A stretch of 36,849 nucleotides of DNA, from assembly GCA_023249225.1 (NCBI GenBank), contig JAHFDA010000026.1, positions 1,057-37,905 of the forward strand, read 5' to 3'. The notes beneath the pieces are model-generated. The model was not told the origin of the DNA. It did not search any database and saw only the letters and a list, made by a program, of their open reading frames with translations. Origin of the DNA: a bacterium. GTDB taxonomy: Bacteria > Margulisbacteria > Marinamargulisbacteria > JAHFDA01. A program made the position numbers and the translations under genes. Of the stretch, positions 24,771-33,890 are shown piece by piece. How positions within the stretch are numbered: the first letter of the stretch is position 1; every line of letters begins with the position of its first letter.

Positions 24771-26402
24771 AATCACCGGATAAAACTCCCAGCGCGGTGC
24801 CCTTTCGGCCAGTTCAACGGCCAGTCGTTCCAACAGCGCGACAAGTTCTGCATAGTTTTTTTTGATTAATAGCGGATTACTACGCAAAGCTTTTAGGTAC
24901 AGAGGTATCAAGTCTATGTATTTGTTTGCCAGGTAATCGTAGTGTGGGTCGTCGGCAGAGCCAAGCACCAGGCGCTGGGCGTTGTTGAGGTTGTCTGAAA
25001 GTTTTACCACCAAAACATCGGAATCCTGAATCACATGGCGTACATGTAAAAAGTAATCATTAATGCGGCGATGCTTTTGCTCCTTTTTAGACAGGGCAGT
25101 TTTGGCCACAGGGTCTTTTGGGGGGTTGCTTACAGCGGCAACAATTTTGGCTACCCGTTTGCCAAACAAGGTTTCTATCGTATCAAGCGATGCAGGATCT
25201 GGATGGTCTTCATGGGTGTCGTGCAAAAGTGCTGCAATCACCAGTTCTGGCTCGTCAATGCCCAGGGTTTCAATCAGTGTTAGCGCGACTTCAAGTGGAT
25301 GCAGCACGTAGCTTTCGCCGCCATGTTTTAAGTCACGCGCATGCACCGACAACATAAATTGAATGGCCTGCCAGACTTGTGGATATTTTTCTTTTGAAAA
25401 ATGACCTTCAATCTTGCCGATGAGTTCTTCGGCATCCCTTAAGGACGCTAGAAAAATTTCGGAGTGTCCGGACGTATTTTGCGACCAGATATGATTGAGC
25501 AGTGGATAAGCAAAAAAAGGCCGGTCTTTAAAACGCTGCGCAAGTGACTCCAGGGTTAAGGGGGCAAATGGATTTTGCTTAAAATCCTTTTCGTTTCCGT
25601 AAACCAGCGCATCCCAACCCAGCAGGCGGGCTAGTCCGCCACGCAACGGGCCTTTGATGGCAGTAAGCCCGGCGTTCGGAAACCAAAAATGGTTGTGAAA
25701 AAAATAAAAGTCCGCCAGGGTCTGGCCCCATAGCATGGCCAATAGTTGCCGCAGGGTGGTGGAATGGGCAAAAAGCATCACGCGCTTGGCACCAAAATCC
25801 TGCAAGTGTTCCAAGGCATGATTAAGCTGCATACGGTGGTCATACAGCGATTGTCCGGCCAGAGGGCGACGGTATTCCGGACTGCTGCGCTGGGTACGCT
25901 CGAGCAACCGGGCATAGCCAGGCAGAATGTGATGCAGGCCTGACTGGCCAAAATAATGTTGATAGCCGGCGTCGCATTCGTTAAAGGCTTCGTCGATGAT
26001 AATTTTGGAATGTGTAATGCCGGCAGCGGTTAAGTAGTGATAGGCAGTTTCATGCGTGCGGTCCAATCCGGTAAGGATGACAAGCTGTGGAGGAGCCAAA
26101 CCCAGGCGCGCAAATTTCTCACCACCCAAAACAGCTTCGCGTACGCCTTCGGGTGTCAGCGGAGAGTTATCCATACCGGGCATCTCATCAAGCGGTCTGG
26201 CGGGAACAAAATATTCTGAAAACAAATTGTGGTCGGACTGTCCGTGACGCACAAGGTAAAAGAGTTTAGGCAAAACCAGGTTTCGCTGCGGGTGCCACCT
26301 TCCATAATGATCCTCAATTTCCCTGGCCCAACGGTTCATGGCTTGCACGCTAAAATGGGTCTCGTCGTGCCAAACGGTGGCCAGGTGCTTATGGGCTAAC
26401 AC
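24765..26402 (-). CDS. Fusion: histidine phosphatase domain plus SpoT/MESH1-like HD hydrolase domain
   Basis: A 545-residue cytoplasmic protein with two catalytic modules. Residues ~45-260 form a histidine-phosphatase (phosphoglycerate-mutase-like) domain: LVRHGQSDHN with the phospho-acceptor H53, R115 in GLDRTHETA, an acidic NECDAG near 141, and the second histidine H213 in LFAHSTTLR. Residues ~310-540 form an HD domain of RelA/SpoT hydrolase type: H368 in YVLHPLEVA; HDTHED (H394, D395, E398, D399) matching the HDxxED of ppGpp hydrolases; and VKLSDNLNNAQ with D470, matching KLADRLHNM. No synthetase domain, TGS or ACT domain is present. All the key residues look intact. The likely substrate is ppGpp or a related nucleotide, with a second phosphate removed by the other domain, but this is inference. 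It converges with the SGNH gene. Confidence 0.8.
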   Translation of the reverse strand: MLAHKHLATVWHDETHFSVQAMNRWAREIEDHYGRWHPQRNLVLPKLFYLVRHGQSDHNLFSEYFVPARPLDEMPGMDNSPLTPEGVREAVLGGEKFARLGLAPPQLVILTGLDRTHETAYHYLTAAGITHSKIIIDEAFNECDAGYQHYFGQSGLHHILPGYARLLERTQRSSPEYRRPLAGQSLYDHRMQLNHALEHLQDFGAKRVMLFAHSTTLRQLLAMLWGQTLADFYFFHNHFWFPNAGLTAIKGPLRGGLARLLGWDALVYGNEKDFKQNPFAPLTLESLAQRFKDRPFFAYPLLNHIWSQNTSGHSEIFLASLRDAEELIGKIEGHFSKEKYPQVWQAIQFMLSVHARDLKHGGESYVLHPLEVALTLIETLGIDEPELVIAALLHDTHEDHPDPASLDTIETLFGKRVAKIVAAVSNPPKDPVAKTALSKKEQKHRRINDYFLHVRHVIQDSDVLVVKLSDNLNNAQRLVLGSADDPHYDYLANKYIDLIPLYLKALRSNPLLIKKNYAELVALLERLAVELAERAPRWEFYPVIK

Positions 26403-26438
26403 AGGAATTTATCGCTGCCAGTAAAAATTAATTGCAGT

Positions 26439-27740
26439 TTAAAAAGTTAGCAATGCCTGCACAATGAACGCCAGACTGTAACCGCTTAATAGATATTCTG
26501 AACTGGCATCGCCGTAATACAGGGCCAGGCTGGGACTCATCTGGAAGCCGTCCGTGATACTTTGGTTTAAACCGAGGACAGCAATGCCCGAACCATCGAT
26601 GGCATTTTGAATAAGATTGAACGACAGGCTGCTTGAGCGCCCCGGAAATTCCGACACCGAAACAAAAGCAGCTCCGTATAATTTTGAAAGATAATTGGCC
26701 CGGTACAAGCCGCTGGCAATCAACAGGGCTTTTTTATCGGCACGTAAAAGAATATTGTCGCCATAACCATCGCCGTTATAAAACAATTCAGCGCGCAGAT
26801 TAATGCGGTTGGGGCGCTCCCAGTGCAACTGCCGCGAAAGACCCAGGACCGCAACAGGGATCCATTGTCCTTGAGTTGAAGCCAACACCAATGAGCTGCC
26901 AGACTCAACGATCTTGTTTTGATTGGAGCCATAGGATAAGACCAGTTCACCGCTGCCATCAAAGCCCCAGAGAGGGCTAGAAAAATCCAATCCATAACTA
27001 AATGTTTTTTGATTAGCGCCCCATACCGAACTGCCAATTTCGGTTGCTCCCATCAGCCAGTCGGCACGGGCTAAAAAGGCAAAGTCATCCAAATTGTTGG
27101 CGTTGGTCATATCTATAAACAAGTAAGCATTATGATCTTGTCCAAAAGGGGCGTGGACACGGACGCCGTAGACGCCCGAACGCACAGCATTCAGGTTAAA
27201 AAAGTTGCGCTGTTCCCGGTTGATAAAATCAACCGGGTTCCAAAAGTAAGCCCGACCCCATTGTATAAATTGTTTGCCAGTGCGCACGTAGATGCTGCGA
27301 TCCAGGTTAAAATCGATGAACATTTCCTTAATATCAAAGGCCACCGTACTGGCGCTGGCGGTGGAAACAGCCGCTGGCAGATTGGTCAGACTGACATCGG
27401 CAAAGGCTTTAACACCCTTGGGCAGGCGCACATCTAAAAACAAGTCGGCTTGGGTGTAAGTCAAAAGAACATTGCTTGCAAAAGATCCAGTGCCCGCCAG
27501 CCACTGACGATTAACACCATAGGTGCTAAAGGAGTCTAGCCTGCCCGAAAAAGCCACCGAGTGCTGGTCGCCAAAAACCGCAATTTCACCGGGGTTGGCG
27601 CTTGTGACCAGGCTAGACTCGTCCGCAAACAAGGCCGATTCATCGGGTACTTGGTCGAGTAGGTTTTCACCACAAGCAGGGGAGACCAGAACGAAAAAGG
27701 TGACAAGGCTTAATGACAGTAATCTTAAAAAGGAAATCAC
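26439..27740 (-). CDS. Outer-membrane beta-barrel protein of the ABC export cluster
   Basis: 433 residues. A signal peptide covers ~1-24 (hydrophobic SFLRLLSLSLVTFFVLVSPACG). The mature part is long, rich in aromatic-alternating strands (for example FSGRLDSFSTYGV, INLRAELFYNGDGYG), and ends in phenylalanine (ALLTF), the usual signal for BAM-mediated outer-membrane insertion. A central stretch, RTGKQFIQWGRAYFWNPVDF, is shared with barrel proteins encoded beside LolA-like and FtsX-type genes. The GTG start overlaps the preceding stop as GTGA, so translation is coupled to the LolA-like gene. It probably forms the outer-membrane end point or receptor of the export route. The cargo is unknown. Confidence 0.72.
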   Translation of the reverse strand: MISFLRLLSLSLVTFFVLVSPACGENLLDQVPDESALFADESSLVTSANPGEIAVFGDQHSVAFSGRLDSFSTYGVNRQWLAGTGSFASNVLLTYTQADLFLDVRLPKGVKAFADVSLTNLPAAVSTASASTVAFDIKEMFIDFNLDRSIYVRTGKQFIQWGRAYFWNPVDFINREQRNFFNLNAVRSGVYGVRVHAPFGQDHNAYLFIDMTNANNLDDFAFLARADWLMGATEIGSSVWGANQKTFSYGLDFSSPLWGFDGSGELVLSYGSNQNKIVESGSSLVLASTQGQWIPVAVLGLSRQLHWERPNRINLRAELFYNGDGYGDNILLRADKKALLIASGLYRANYLSKLYGAAFVSVSEFPGRSSSLSFNLIQNAIDGSGIAVLGLNQSITDGFQMSPSLALYYGDASSEYLLSGYSLAFIVQALLTF

Positions 27741-28516
27741 TTACTTAGGTTTTCCAGGTAAGCCTTGCTAAAAGTTTCATCCGGAAGTTTTTTAAACGAA
27801 ATATCCGTAATGTCCCACAAGGTTTTGTTGCCTTTTTCAAATTCGTCCACCACCAGTTGCTTAACGGCAATGTAGTGGCCGTTGATTTCGGAATACTTCA
27901 GGTAGTACTGCGTGTTCATCAAGGTTCCTGACAGGCTAAAGCTTTGTTCTTTAAGGGGCAGGTAATTATCTTGACGCACCCACAAGATTTTTTTTGGGTA
28001 ATCCACATCGGGCACGGACGAAACGATTTCTATTTTGTAAACAGGAACCTTGCTCAACAGTTCTTCGCTTACCCGCTCCTTGCCATCAGGCTCCTTGGCG
28101 GCGGTGTATTGCAGCTCGTACTTGGGCGCTTCAAAATCTCCGGCGTTGGCGTCTGTTCCAGAAATACTTTCGGAACGACCCACGTGCTGAAAGGTGCGGG
28201 TGTTGCGCCGGTACATCCAAAAGTTTTTTCCGGATTTTAAGTAGCCGTTGCCTTTTTCAGACTCGGGCTTGGTCATCACCATTAAAAAGGTGTCATCCAA
28301 ATCCTTGGCAAAGTAGACGGCCTCGATCAATTTATCGCCTTGTTCGGCATCGCGCATGGCCATCTGTACTTTGGCAGTCACGTCCTCGTGAATCTTGCGC
28401 AGGCCGTCGAGGGTACGCAAGACGTCTTTCACGACCACGTCTGTGGCCGAGGCTTTTATGTGTGTAAAGAGGATTAAAACCAGGACCAGCCATAGTTTCA
28501 TACGAGGTGACTGCAT
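27737..28516 (-). CDS. Outer membrane lipoprotein-sorting (LolA-like) periplasmic protein
   Basis: 259 residues with a signal peptide (~6-24, LWLVLVLILFTHIKASA). It carries the hallmark block of the LolA-like outer-membrane lipoprotein-sorting family: GYLKSGKNFWMYRR, then FQHVGRSESISGTDANAGDFE. The fold is a half-barrel that shuttles acylated or hydrophobic cargo across the periplasm. The ATG at 28516 is preceded by AAGGAT at a good distance, so I prefer it over the ATG five codons later. It lies 3 nt after permease 2 and overlaps the barrel gene by 4 nt. Position and family suggest it hands cargo from the FtsX-type permeases to the barrel protein. Confidence 0.85.
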   Translation of the reverse strand: MQSPRMKLWLVLVLILFTHIKASATDVVVKDVLRTLDGLRKIHEDVTAKVQMAMRDAEQGDKLIEAVYFAKDLDDTFLMVMTKPESEKGNGYLKSGKNFWMYRRNTRTFQHVGRSESISGTDANAGDFEAPKYELQYTAAKEPDGKERVSEELLSKVPVYKIEIVSSVPDVDYPKKILWVRQDNYLPLKEQSFSLSGTLMNTQYYLKYSEINGHYIAVKQLVVDEFEKGNKTLWDITDISFKKLPDETFSKAYLENLSK

Positions 28517-28519
28517 ACG

Positions 28520-30235
28520 TTATCCTTTCGCGTGCCCAAAGGCCGAGGCCGGACTTAAGTTGGCGGCCTGCCGGGCAGGCAAATAAGCGGCGCCCAACAT
28601 GAATACCAGCAACAAGATCAGATTTTGCGCCGCGTGCCAGAAAGTCGGAATAAAATACAAGCGCCGGTCGACCATGATCATGTTAAGCGGGTTATCGACG
28701 CCAAATTGAATCAGCATCAGCAGTTTAATAATCACTGCGGATACCAGGATGCCGGCCGTCCAGCCAAAAATAGCCAGGAAAAAAGCCTCCCATAAAAAAA
28801 GCCATTTTACTTGCGAACGTTGAATTCCGATGGCGCGCATGGCGCCAATTTCTTGCACGCGTTCGCGGATGGTCATGCGCAAAGAATTAAGCACGCCCAC
28901 CATGATAATAAAGAGCAGCACCGAAGCGCCAATGAGCGCGGCCGCATTAAGCACGCCTTCCATGGCCACCACCTGGCTGGCTACCTCATACATGGTGGCC
29001 ACATCGGTAATGGGTTCGGCTTGCGGAAACTTCATGATGGACTTCATTTTTTTGTCAAAGCCATCATAGTTGTGGGTGCGCTCAAGCAGCGTCCACTCGG
29101 GCGCAACCAGTCTCGCGATTTCACCGGACGATGCCGGGAGCCATTGTTTTAGAGGGGCTGTGTTGGCCGGAAGCTGGTAGTTATAAACTTTAAAAAAATC
29201 TTCATTGTTCATAAAAATCAAATCACCCGACAGTGTGGGCGGAAAATCAACCACGGCAGCCACGGGCAGGGTAAATAAAGCAGGCTCGGTCTGAAATTTA
29301 GCTTGGTAACTTAACGTGAGCAAGTCTCCAGGATGTTTTTGCAGACGGGCGGCCAGCAGGGAACTTAACAGACATCCTTTTGATTCAGGCGACCAGTGCG
29401 CATCTGATACTGGAAAATGTTTAAGTACATGGTTTGTCGAAGCCTCCAGCGCAAAAGGTGCCACGGCTACAGACGTGCCCACAAGATTTGCGGCAATATA
29501 CGCAGGCTGGGGCTTAAGTGCTTGCCACAGGTGATCCGCTTGCGCGGGAGCGAGTTTGGGTTTTTTAAGCAGCACACGCAAGGCGCCCGTTTCGTGTGGT
29601 CGGTAACCCATGATGGCCTTAAAATCGTTTTGGGGCATAAAGATGGCCCAGTCCATCCACACATTTTGGCTTTTCATGATGGCGGCTACTACCAGCGTGG
29701 CGGTGTTGCTCTGGCCATAGATATTTTGAAAACGCAGATGGATGGCGTCGCCCACTTTTACTTTAAGACCTTTGGCCTTTTGTTCTGAAAGCAACACTGG
29801 GTTTGGATAACTGGGGTGGATAAAGTCGTTGTAGCTGCCTGTGTTAAGCACAAAAGATTCAGTAAATTTCTGATTAATTTCCAGGCCCACCAGGTACACA
29901 TAGTCACCTTTGCCGTTGCCTACCGCACGGGCCAGGGTGCCGGTCGATTCCTCAACCCGCATAATGCCGTCAACGTTCTTGTGAATAGCATCCAGGAAAC
30001 GGGCCTTGTCGCGGATGACCGGCGACATAAAACGACCCTGTTCTACCACGTTAACCTGTACGTGGCCGGACATGTAAATCACGATGCGATTTAAGATCGT
30101 GTCGGTCAGGCCCTCGGTAAAGGCAAATGAAACGGTCAGTACCATGATGCCAAAGGCAATGGCACTGCCCAGCAGCAAATTACGCCGCCGTTGCCGCAGA
30201 AAATTTCGGAATGCCAAAAATACAAGGGTTTTCAC
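28520..30235 (-). CDS. FtsX-like (MacB/LolC-type) ABC transporter permease 2
   Basis: 571 residues with the four-helix MacB/LolCE architecture: TM1 at ~20-40 after RNFLRQRRRNLLLG, a large periplasmic domain to ~residue 405, then three C-terminal helices. The cytoplasmic coupling motif RERVQEIGAMRAIGIQRSQV follows TM2, and the last cytosolic residues are PARQAANLSPASAFGHAKG. It should pair with permease 1 and the ATPase as a mechanotransmission-type transporter that moves substrate within the periplasm instead of through the membrane. The gene is 7 nt downstream of permease 1. Confidence 0.88.
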   Translation of the reverse strand: MKTLVFLAFRNFLRQRRRNLLLGSAIAFGIMVLTVSFAFTEGLTDTILNRIVIYMSGHVQVNVVEQGRFMSPVIRDKARFLDAIHKNVDGIMRVEESTGTLARAVGNGKGDYVYLVGLEINQKFTESFVLNTGSYNDFIHPSYPNPVLLSEQKAKGLKVKVGDAIHLRFQNIYGQSNTATLVVAAIMKSQNVWMDWAIFMPQNDFKAIMGYRPHETGALRVLLKKPKLAPAQADHLWQALKPQPAYIAANLVGTSVAVAPFALEASTNHVLKHFPVSDAHWSPESKGCLLSSLLAARLQKHPGDLLTLSYQAKFQTEPALFTLPVAAVVDFPPTLSGDLIFMNNEDFFKVYNYQLPANTAPLKQWLPASSGEIARLVAPEWTLLERTHNYDGFDKKMKSIMKFPQAEPITDVATMYEVASQVVAMEGVLNAAALIGASVLLFIIMVGVLNSLRMTIRERVQEIGAMRAIGIQRSQVKWLFLWEAFFLAIFGWTAGILVSAVIIKLLMLIQFGVDNPLNMIMVDRRLYFIPTFWHAAQNLILLLVFMLGAAYLPARQAANLSPASAFGHAKG

Positions 30236-30242
30236 TTGACCC

Positions 30243-31769
30243 TCAATCGCGCGACATGGCGTCGAGAGGCGTAATTTTACGCGCCACAGACACCGGGTAC
30301 AGCACCGCTAAAAAAGTCACAAAACACAGCAAGATGGCGCAGAGCAGTAGATCGACCAGATCCAGCCGGGGTTGAAAAGTGTCGCCTCCGTAAAAGATTT
30401 GCAGAATTTCATTTTGCGTGGACAGGTGCAGCATGGCCAGCAGCCGTACCAGCAAGCTTCCGGCCAAAATTCCCAGGCCACCAAAAAAAGCCGCCAGAAT
30501 GCCTGTTTCGGCCACAAACATGTTTGACACAAAAGCACGCGGGGCACCCACGGCGCGCATCATGCCGATTTCGGTGATCCGTTCCATGGCGGCAATGCTT
30601 AAAGTATTCATAATGATGATGACCGCCACAAAAAAAATAAAGCTGACAAAAACCAGCAGCGCGCCTTTCATAATGAGTGCCATCTGGCCCAGCATGCCAA
30701 TGGCCTGACTCCAGCGGATGGCTTTTAAGGGAATCCGCTCGCTTTTAAAAAACGCCGTCAATTCCTTAACCGCTTCTTTGGGGGAATAACCGGGCTTCAG
30801 CTTAACCATGATGGCGTTAAAGGTGCCGTCCTCCCAGTTTGCAGCAGGGGTTTTGGAAACAGTTTTCTGAACTGTAAAAAGTTCCTTGGATAGAGGTTTG
30901 CCTCCGCTTAAAGTTGCGCCAGTATCAAAATCAAAAGATTCTTCTAGCGTGCCCGCTTCCGCTTCGAGCAATTTGGATTGGGCCGTGGTAGGGGCCACCT
31001 TTTTGGTTTCGGCATTGAAATAGCCCACACATTCGCGCAGCGACTCTATATCAAGCAGGCTGTAAAACCCCAGCAGTTTATTGAGTTCTTTAAACTTAAA
31101 TACGCCTAAAACTTCGCTCGGAATATCCAAGCTGGCGTTTTTTTGGCTTAACCCTAAAAACACCAACTGCTGACTTAGCCTTAACTTGTCGCCATCCTGT
31201 CTGGCGGCAGGGCTTAGATGATGGGTGTTAAGCGCCTGTCCTTTAGGAATAGCCCAAAATCCAGAAAAGTCATAAATACGTTCGCGGATGGTGCTGCTTA
31301 AAAGCACACCCTGCTGGCCAGCGTCTGGGTAGCTTCCTTCAAGCACAGCTAAATTTTCGCCGTAAAAATTGCGGTAAGCGTTAAAGTTAACCCCCAGCAA
31401 ATAATGATCCACGGGCTGACCGGATTCATTCAGCACCCAAACATAACCCACTACCACGGGCAAGATCTTTTGAATATAAGGCAGCGCAAGCAACTTTGGC
31501 TTGAGGGTTGGGTAAGCGGTAATGGACTCCAGGGTTTGTCCGGACATGCTGGCCAATACAGATTCATTGATCTGCTTGTCAGCGGCAAGAATGACATCAC
31601 CGCTAAAGCCTTCGACCACGTTTTTTTGTAAACCCTCATTAAGTCCGGTAATAATGCCATTGCCTACGGTCAGCACCAGCGATCCTAAAAACAAAATGAA
31701 ACCGATTACAAGGGTCTTGCCCTTGTGTCGAAAAATATTGCGCCAGGCGATACGGAAAATAAGACCCAT
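30243..31769 (-). CDS. FtsX-like (MacB/LolC-type) ABC transporter permease 1
   Basis: 508 residues and the same plan as its neighbour: N-terminal RIAWRNIFRHKGKTL and TM1 at ~20-40, a periplasmic domain to ~370, then helices near 378-400, 428-450 and 475-497. The coupling motif reads MERITEIGMMRAVGAPRAFV. The C-terminus PVSVARKITPLDAMSRD is typical of LolC/E-type subunits. It starts 5 nt after the ATPase stop and differs enough from permease 2 to suggest a heterodimer, as in LolCE. The substrate is not known. Confidence 0.88.
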   Translation of the reverse strand: MGLIFRIAWRNIFRHKGKTLVIGFILFLGSLVLTVGNGIITGLNEGLQKNVVEGFSGDVILAADKQINESVLASMSGQTLESITAYPTLKPKLLALPYIQKILPVVVGYVWVLNESGQPVDHYLLGVNFNAYRNFYGENLAVLEGSYPDAGQQGVLLSSTIRERIYDFSGFWAIPKGQALNTHHLSPAARQDGDKLRLSQQLVFLGLSQKNASLDIPSEVLGVFKFKELNKLLGFYSLLDIESLRECVGYFNAETKKVAPTTAQSKLLEAEAGTLEESFDFDTGATLSGGKPLSKELFTVQKTVSKTPAANWEDGTFNAIMVKLKPGYSPKEAVKELTAFFKSERIPLKAIRWSQAIGMLGQMALIMKGALLVFVSFIFFVAVIIIMNTLSIAAMERITEIGMMRAVGAPRAFVSNMFVAETGILAAFFGGLGILAGSLLVRLLAMLHLSTQNEILQIFYGGDTFQPRLDLVDLLLCAILLCFVTFLAVLYPVSVARKITPLDAMSRD

Positions 31770-31774
31770 ACTTT

Positions 31775-32449
31775 CTAGGTGATCAGCAGACCATCCCTAA
31801 TTTTGACAATGTTGCGGGCGTATTTGAGTACTTCCGGATCATGGGTGGAAAAAATAAAAGTGGTGCCTTGCTCTTCGTTTAAACGCTGCATCAGCGAGAG
31901 GATAGCGTTGCCGGTTTCGGAATCCAGGTTGGCCGTGGGCTCGTCTGCCAGCACAAGTTGCGGCTGGGTTACCAGGGCACGGGCAATGGCCACACGCTGA
32001 CGTTGGCCGCCCGAAAGTTCCGAGGGGCGATGCTGCATGTGGCTTTCCATTTGCACATGGCGCAACATGGTCTTGGCACGTTCGCGGATTTCAGAGGGTT
32101 TGCCAGAATGCATCAGCAGCAGCGGAAACTCAACATTTTCTAAAACCGAAAGTACCGGAATCAGGTTAAACGATTGAAAGATAAAGCCAATCTTATAAAG
32201 GCGCAGCCGAGTCAGGTCTTTGTCGTTTAATTTTGAAACATCCTGCCCGTCGACCAACAGCGTACCAGCCGTGGGTTGGTCGACGCAGCCCATTAAATTG
32301 AGTAAGGTCGTTTTGCCGCTACCCGAAGGACCCACGATAGACATAAAGGCACCTTTTTCGATAACCATGCTCACGCCCCGCAGGGCCCTGACGCTGGTAT
32401 TGCCCAGGGGATATTCCTTAGAGATGTCTTTAAGTTCGATGAGGGACAC
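31775..32449 (-). CDS. ABC transporter ATP-binding protein, LolD/MacB type
   Basis: 224 residues with a complete nucleotide-binding domain: Walker A GPSGSGKTT (~40-48), Q-loop FIFQSFNLIPVLSVLENVEFPL, signature LSGGQRQRVAIARAL, Walker B LVLADEPTANLD and the H-loop STHD. The FNLIPVLSVLENVEFPL stretch is typical of the LolD/FtsE/MacB subclass that partners FtsX-type permeases. It starts with GTG, 15 nt after the transglycosylase gene, and leads the two permeases, the LolA-like gene and the barrel gene. It is unlikely to be the housekeeping LolD because of these neighbours. Confidence 0.92.
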   Translation of the reverse strand: MSLIELKDISKEYPLGNTSVRALRGVSMVIEKGAFMSIVGPSGSGKTTLLNLMGCVDQPTAGTLLVDGQDVSKLNDKDLTRLRLYKIGFIFQSFNLIPVLSVLENVEFPLLLMHSGKPSEIRERAKTMLRHVQMESHMQHRPSELSGGQRQRVAIARALVTQPQLVLADEPTANLDSETGNAILSLMQRLNEEQGTTFIFSTHDPEVLKYARNIVKIRDGLLIT

Positions 32450-32464
32450 GCAATGCAGATTTTA

Positions 32465-33277
32465 TCATGGTGTCGCTTCCCAATTCAGCCCGTGTTCCGC
32501 GCCGACCTTTTGTAAAATGGGCATCAAACCCTGAAACACGCGGTGCAGGTACGCCTTGGAGGTCTGACTGCTGATGCGTGATTTTTGGATTCCGGTTTCA
32601 ACCAGCCAGTCTTTGGCGCGGTTGGGGCCAGCGTTGTAGGCCAGAATCAAGGCGGGTTCCAGGTGGCTTTGACCGGGTTCGGGGACATGTTCAAAATTTG
32701 CATACGGGGCTGTGCTGGCAACATCATGCAAATACAGGGCAGCCAGGATCAGGGCGTCTGGTAAAGACGTACGATCAAGCCAGGAAATATCTTGTTCGGA
32801 GCCCTGTGCGTAAACAAATTGCGTGGGAGCATGGGCATTGTAGGTTTGAAAAAAATCTTCAACCCAAGCATGTTCTGTGCTTTCGGGAACATTGTATTTT
32901 TCGATCAGCATGCGTGTGGTGTCGGGGTTCATTTGCATGGGGCCGTCGATATGGCCTTCGACCTGTCCGCCTGATTCTTGCAAAAAAATGGCCGGAACAA
33001 AGTACGGAGAAAAACCGGCTGCTTCTGAAACAACACCGGCCACTTCTAAATAGGGCAGGGCGGCTTTAAAGCTGTGTTGCAGATATTGCACCAGATTGGC
33101 AGCCGGAACAGTATTCCAATCGGCCTTGGATGTTTCGGTGTTCCAGGTGAGTTTATCAATGGCTTCCCAAGCGCCGCGATTACTGGGATTTCCGGCATTT
33201 CTTAAGTCTCTGCTTTTGTCGTAAGGCAGACATTTGCCTTGTGATCTAAAGCTGACATTGGGGTCGCAACTGACCAT
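32465..33277 (-). CDS. Lytic-transglycosylase-like (SLT fold) protein
   Basis: 270 residues. The SLT signature is present: FLQESGGQ with the probable catalytic glutamate E101, GPMQMNP at 112-118, and AYNAGP at 213-218. These place it with soluble lytic transglycosylases, which cleave peptidoglycan with formation of 1,6-anhydro ends. No signal peptide is visible, and an in-frame stop lies just upstream of the ATG. It may therefore leave the cell by an unusual route or be misannotated at its start. The N-terminal ~60 residues are polar with two cysteines. It is first in the leftward ABC cluster, 15 nt before the ATPase gene, and may open the wall for the trans-envelope complex (inference). Confidence 0.72.
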   Translation of the reverse strand: MVSCDPNVSFRSQGKCLPYDKSRDLRNAGNPSNRGAWEAIDKLTWNTETSKADWNTVPAANLVQYLQHSFKAALPYLEVAGVVSEAAGFSPYFVPAIFLQESGGQVEGHIDGPMQMNPDTTRMLIEKYNVPESTEHAWVEDFFQTYNAHAPTQFVYAQGSEQDISWLDRTSLPDALILAALYLHDVASTAPYANFEHVPEPGQSHLEPALILAYNAGPNRAKDWLVETGIQKSRISSQTSKAYLHRVFQGLMPILQKVGAEHGLNWEATP

Positions 33278-33390
33278 GGTTTTCTATTCCCGTCATAGGC
33301 ACTAAATGAAACCCAGTAAATTTTAGGGCAAATAAGCCTCACCCCTGGTTTTGTTTAATCTAACCCTGTAAAGGGAATTTAGATTTTATT

Positions 33391-33864
33391 ATGTTTCGCA
33401 CATGTAAACCTTATTTATGGGTGGCATTGGCGTGTCTCTTATGGCAAAACGTAGGAGGAGCTTATGATTTTCAAATGCTGCTTGAGCGTCCGGAATTTGG
33501 TCCGGTGCACGTGACTCGTTTTTTTGTGGATCCTACCTTTATGGCTAAAACCCGTTCGATTATGGGCGGTGTGGCTGAAGAACAAAAAAAGATCAAAGGA
33601 TTTGAGGTTCAGGCCTACCAGGTTGAACCCTATTACTATGAGGTTGGAGTCTTTCCGCTGTTTCCTACCGACCAGGCCAACGGCTATGCGTTGGTGCTTC
33701 CGGCTGAACATGTCAAACGTGGCATTGGCACTTACCGTTATCGGCTGATAGCCATTTACAACGATGGCAGCAAAGAAGAAATGGGTGTGCGTGAACAGCA
33801 GCTTGAACGTACCTGGCTTGAGGGGGTACGTCCGCTACGGGTGGAGTGGAAGCTTACGCAATAA
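33391..33864 (+). CDS. Small secreted protein of unknown function
   Basis: 157 residues. The first ~23 form a likely signal peptide (LWVALACLLWQNVGGA). The mature part is mixed charged and aromatic, with an alternating pattern in its second half (YYYEVGVFPLFP, GTYRYRLIAIYNDGS) suggesting an all-beta domain, possibly Ig- or lipocalin-like. I do not recognise the family and see no catalytic motif. It is divergent from the transglycosylase gene across 113 nt of unremarkable sequence. GGGA lies too far upstream of the ATG to be a good Shine-Dalgarno. Confidence 0.7.
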   Translation: MFRTCKPYLWVALACLLWQNVGGAYDFQMLLERPEFGPVHVTRFFVDPTFMAKTRSIMGGVAEEQKKIKGFEVQAYQVEPYYYEVGVFPLFPTDQANGYALVLPAEHVKRGIGTYRYRLIAIYNDGSKEEMGVREQQLERTWLEGVRPLRVEWKLTQ

Positions 33865-33890
33865 ATGGTGAAAAGTGAAAAGAGTCTTTT

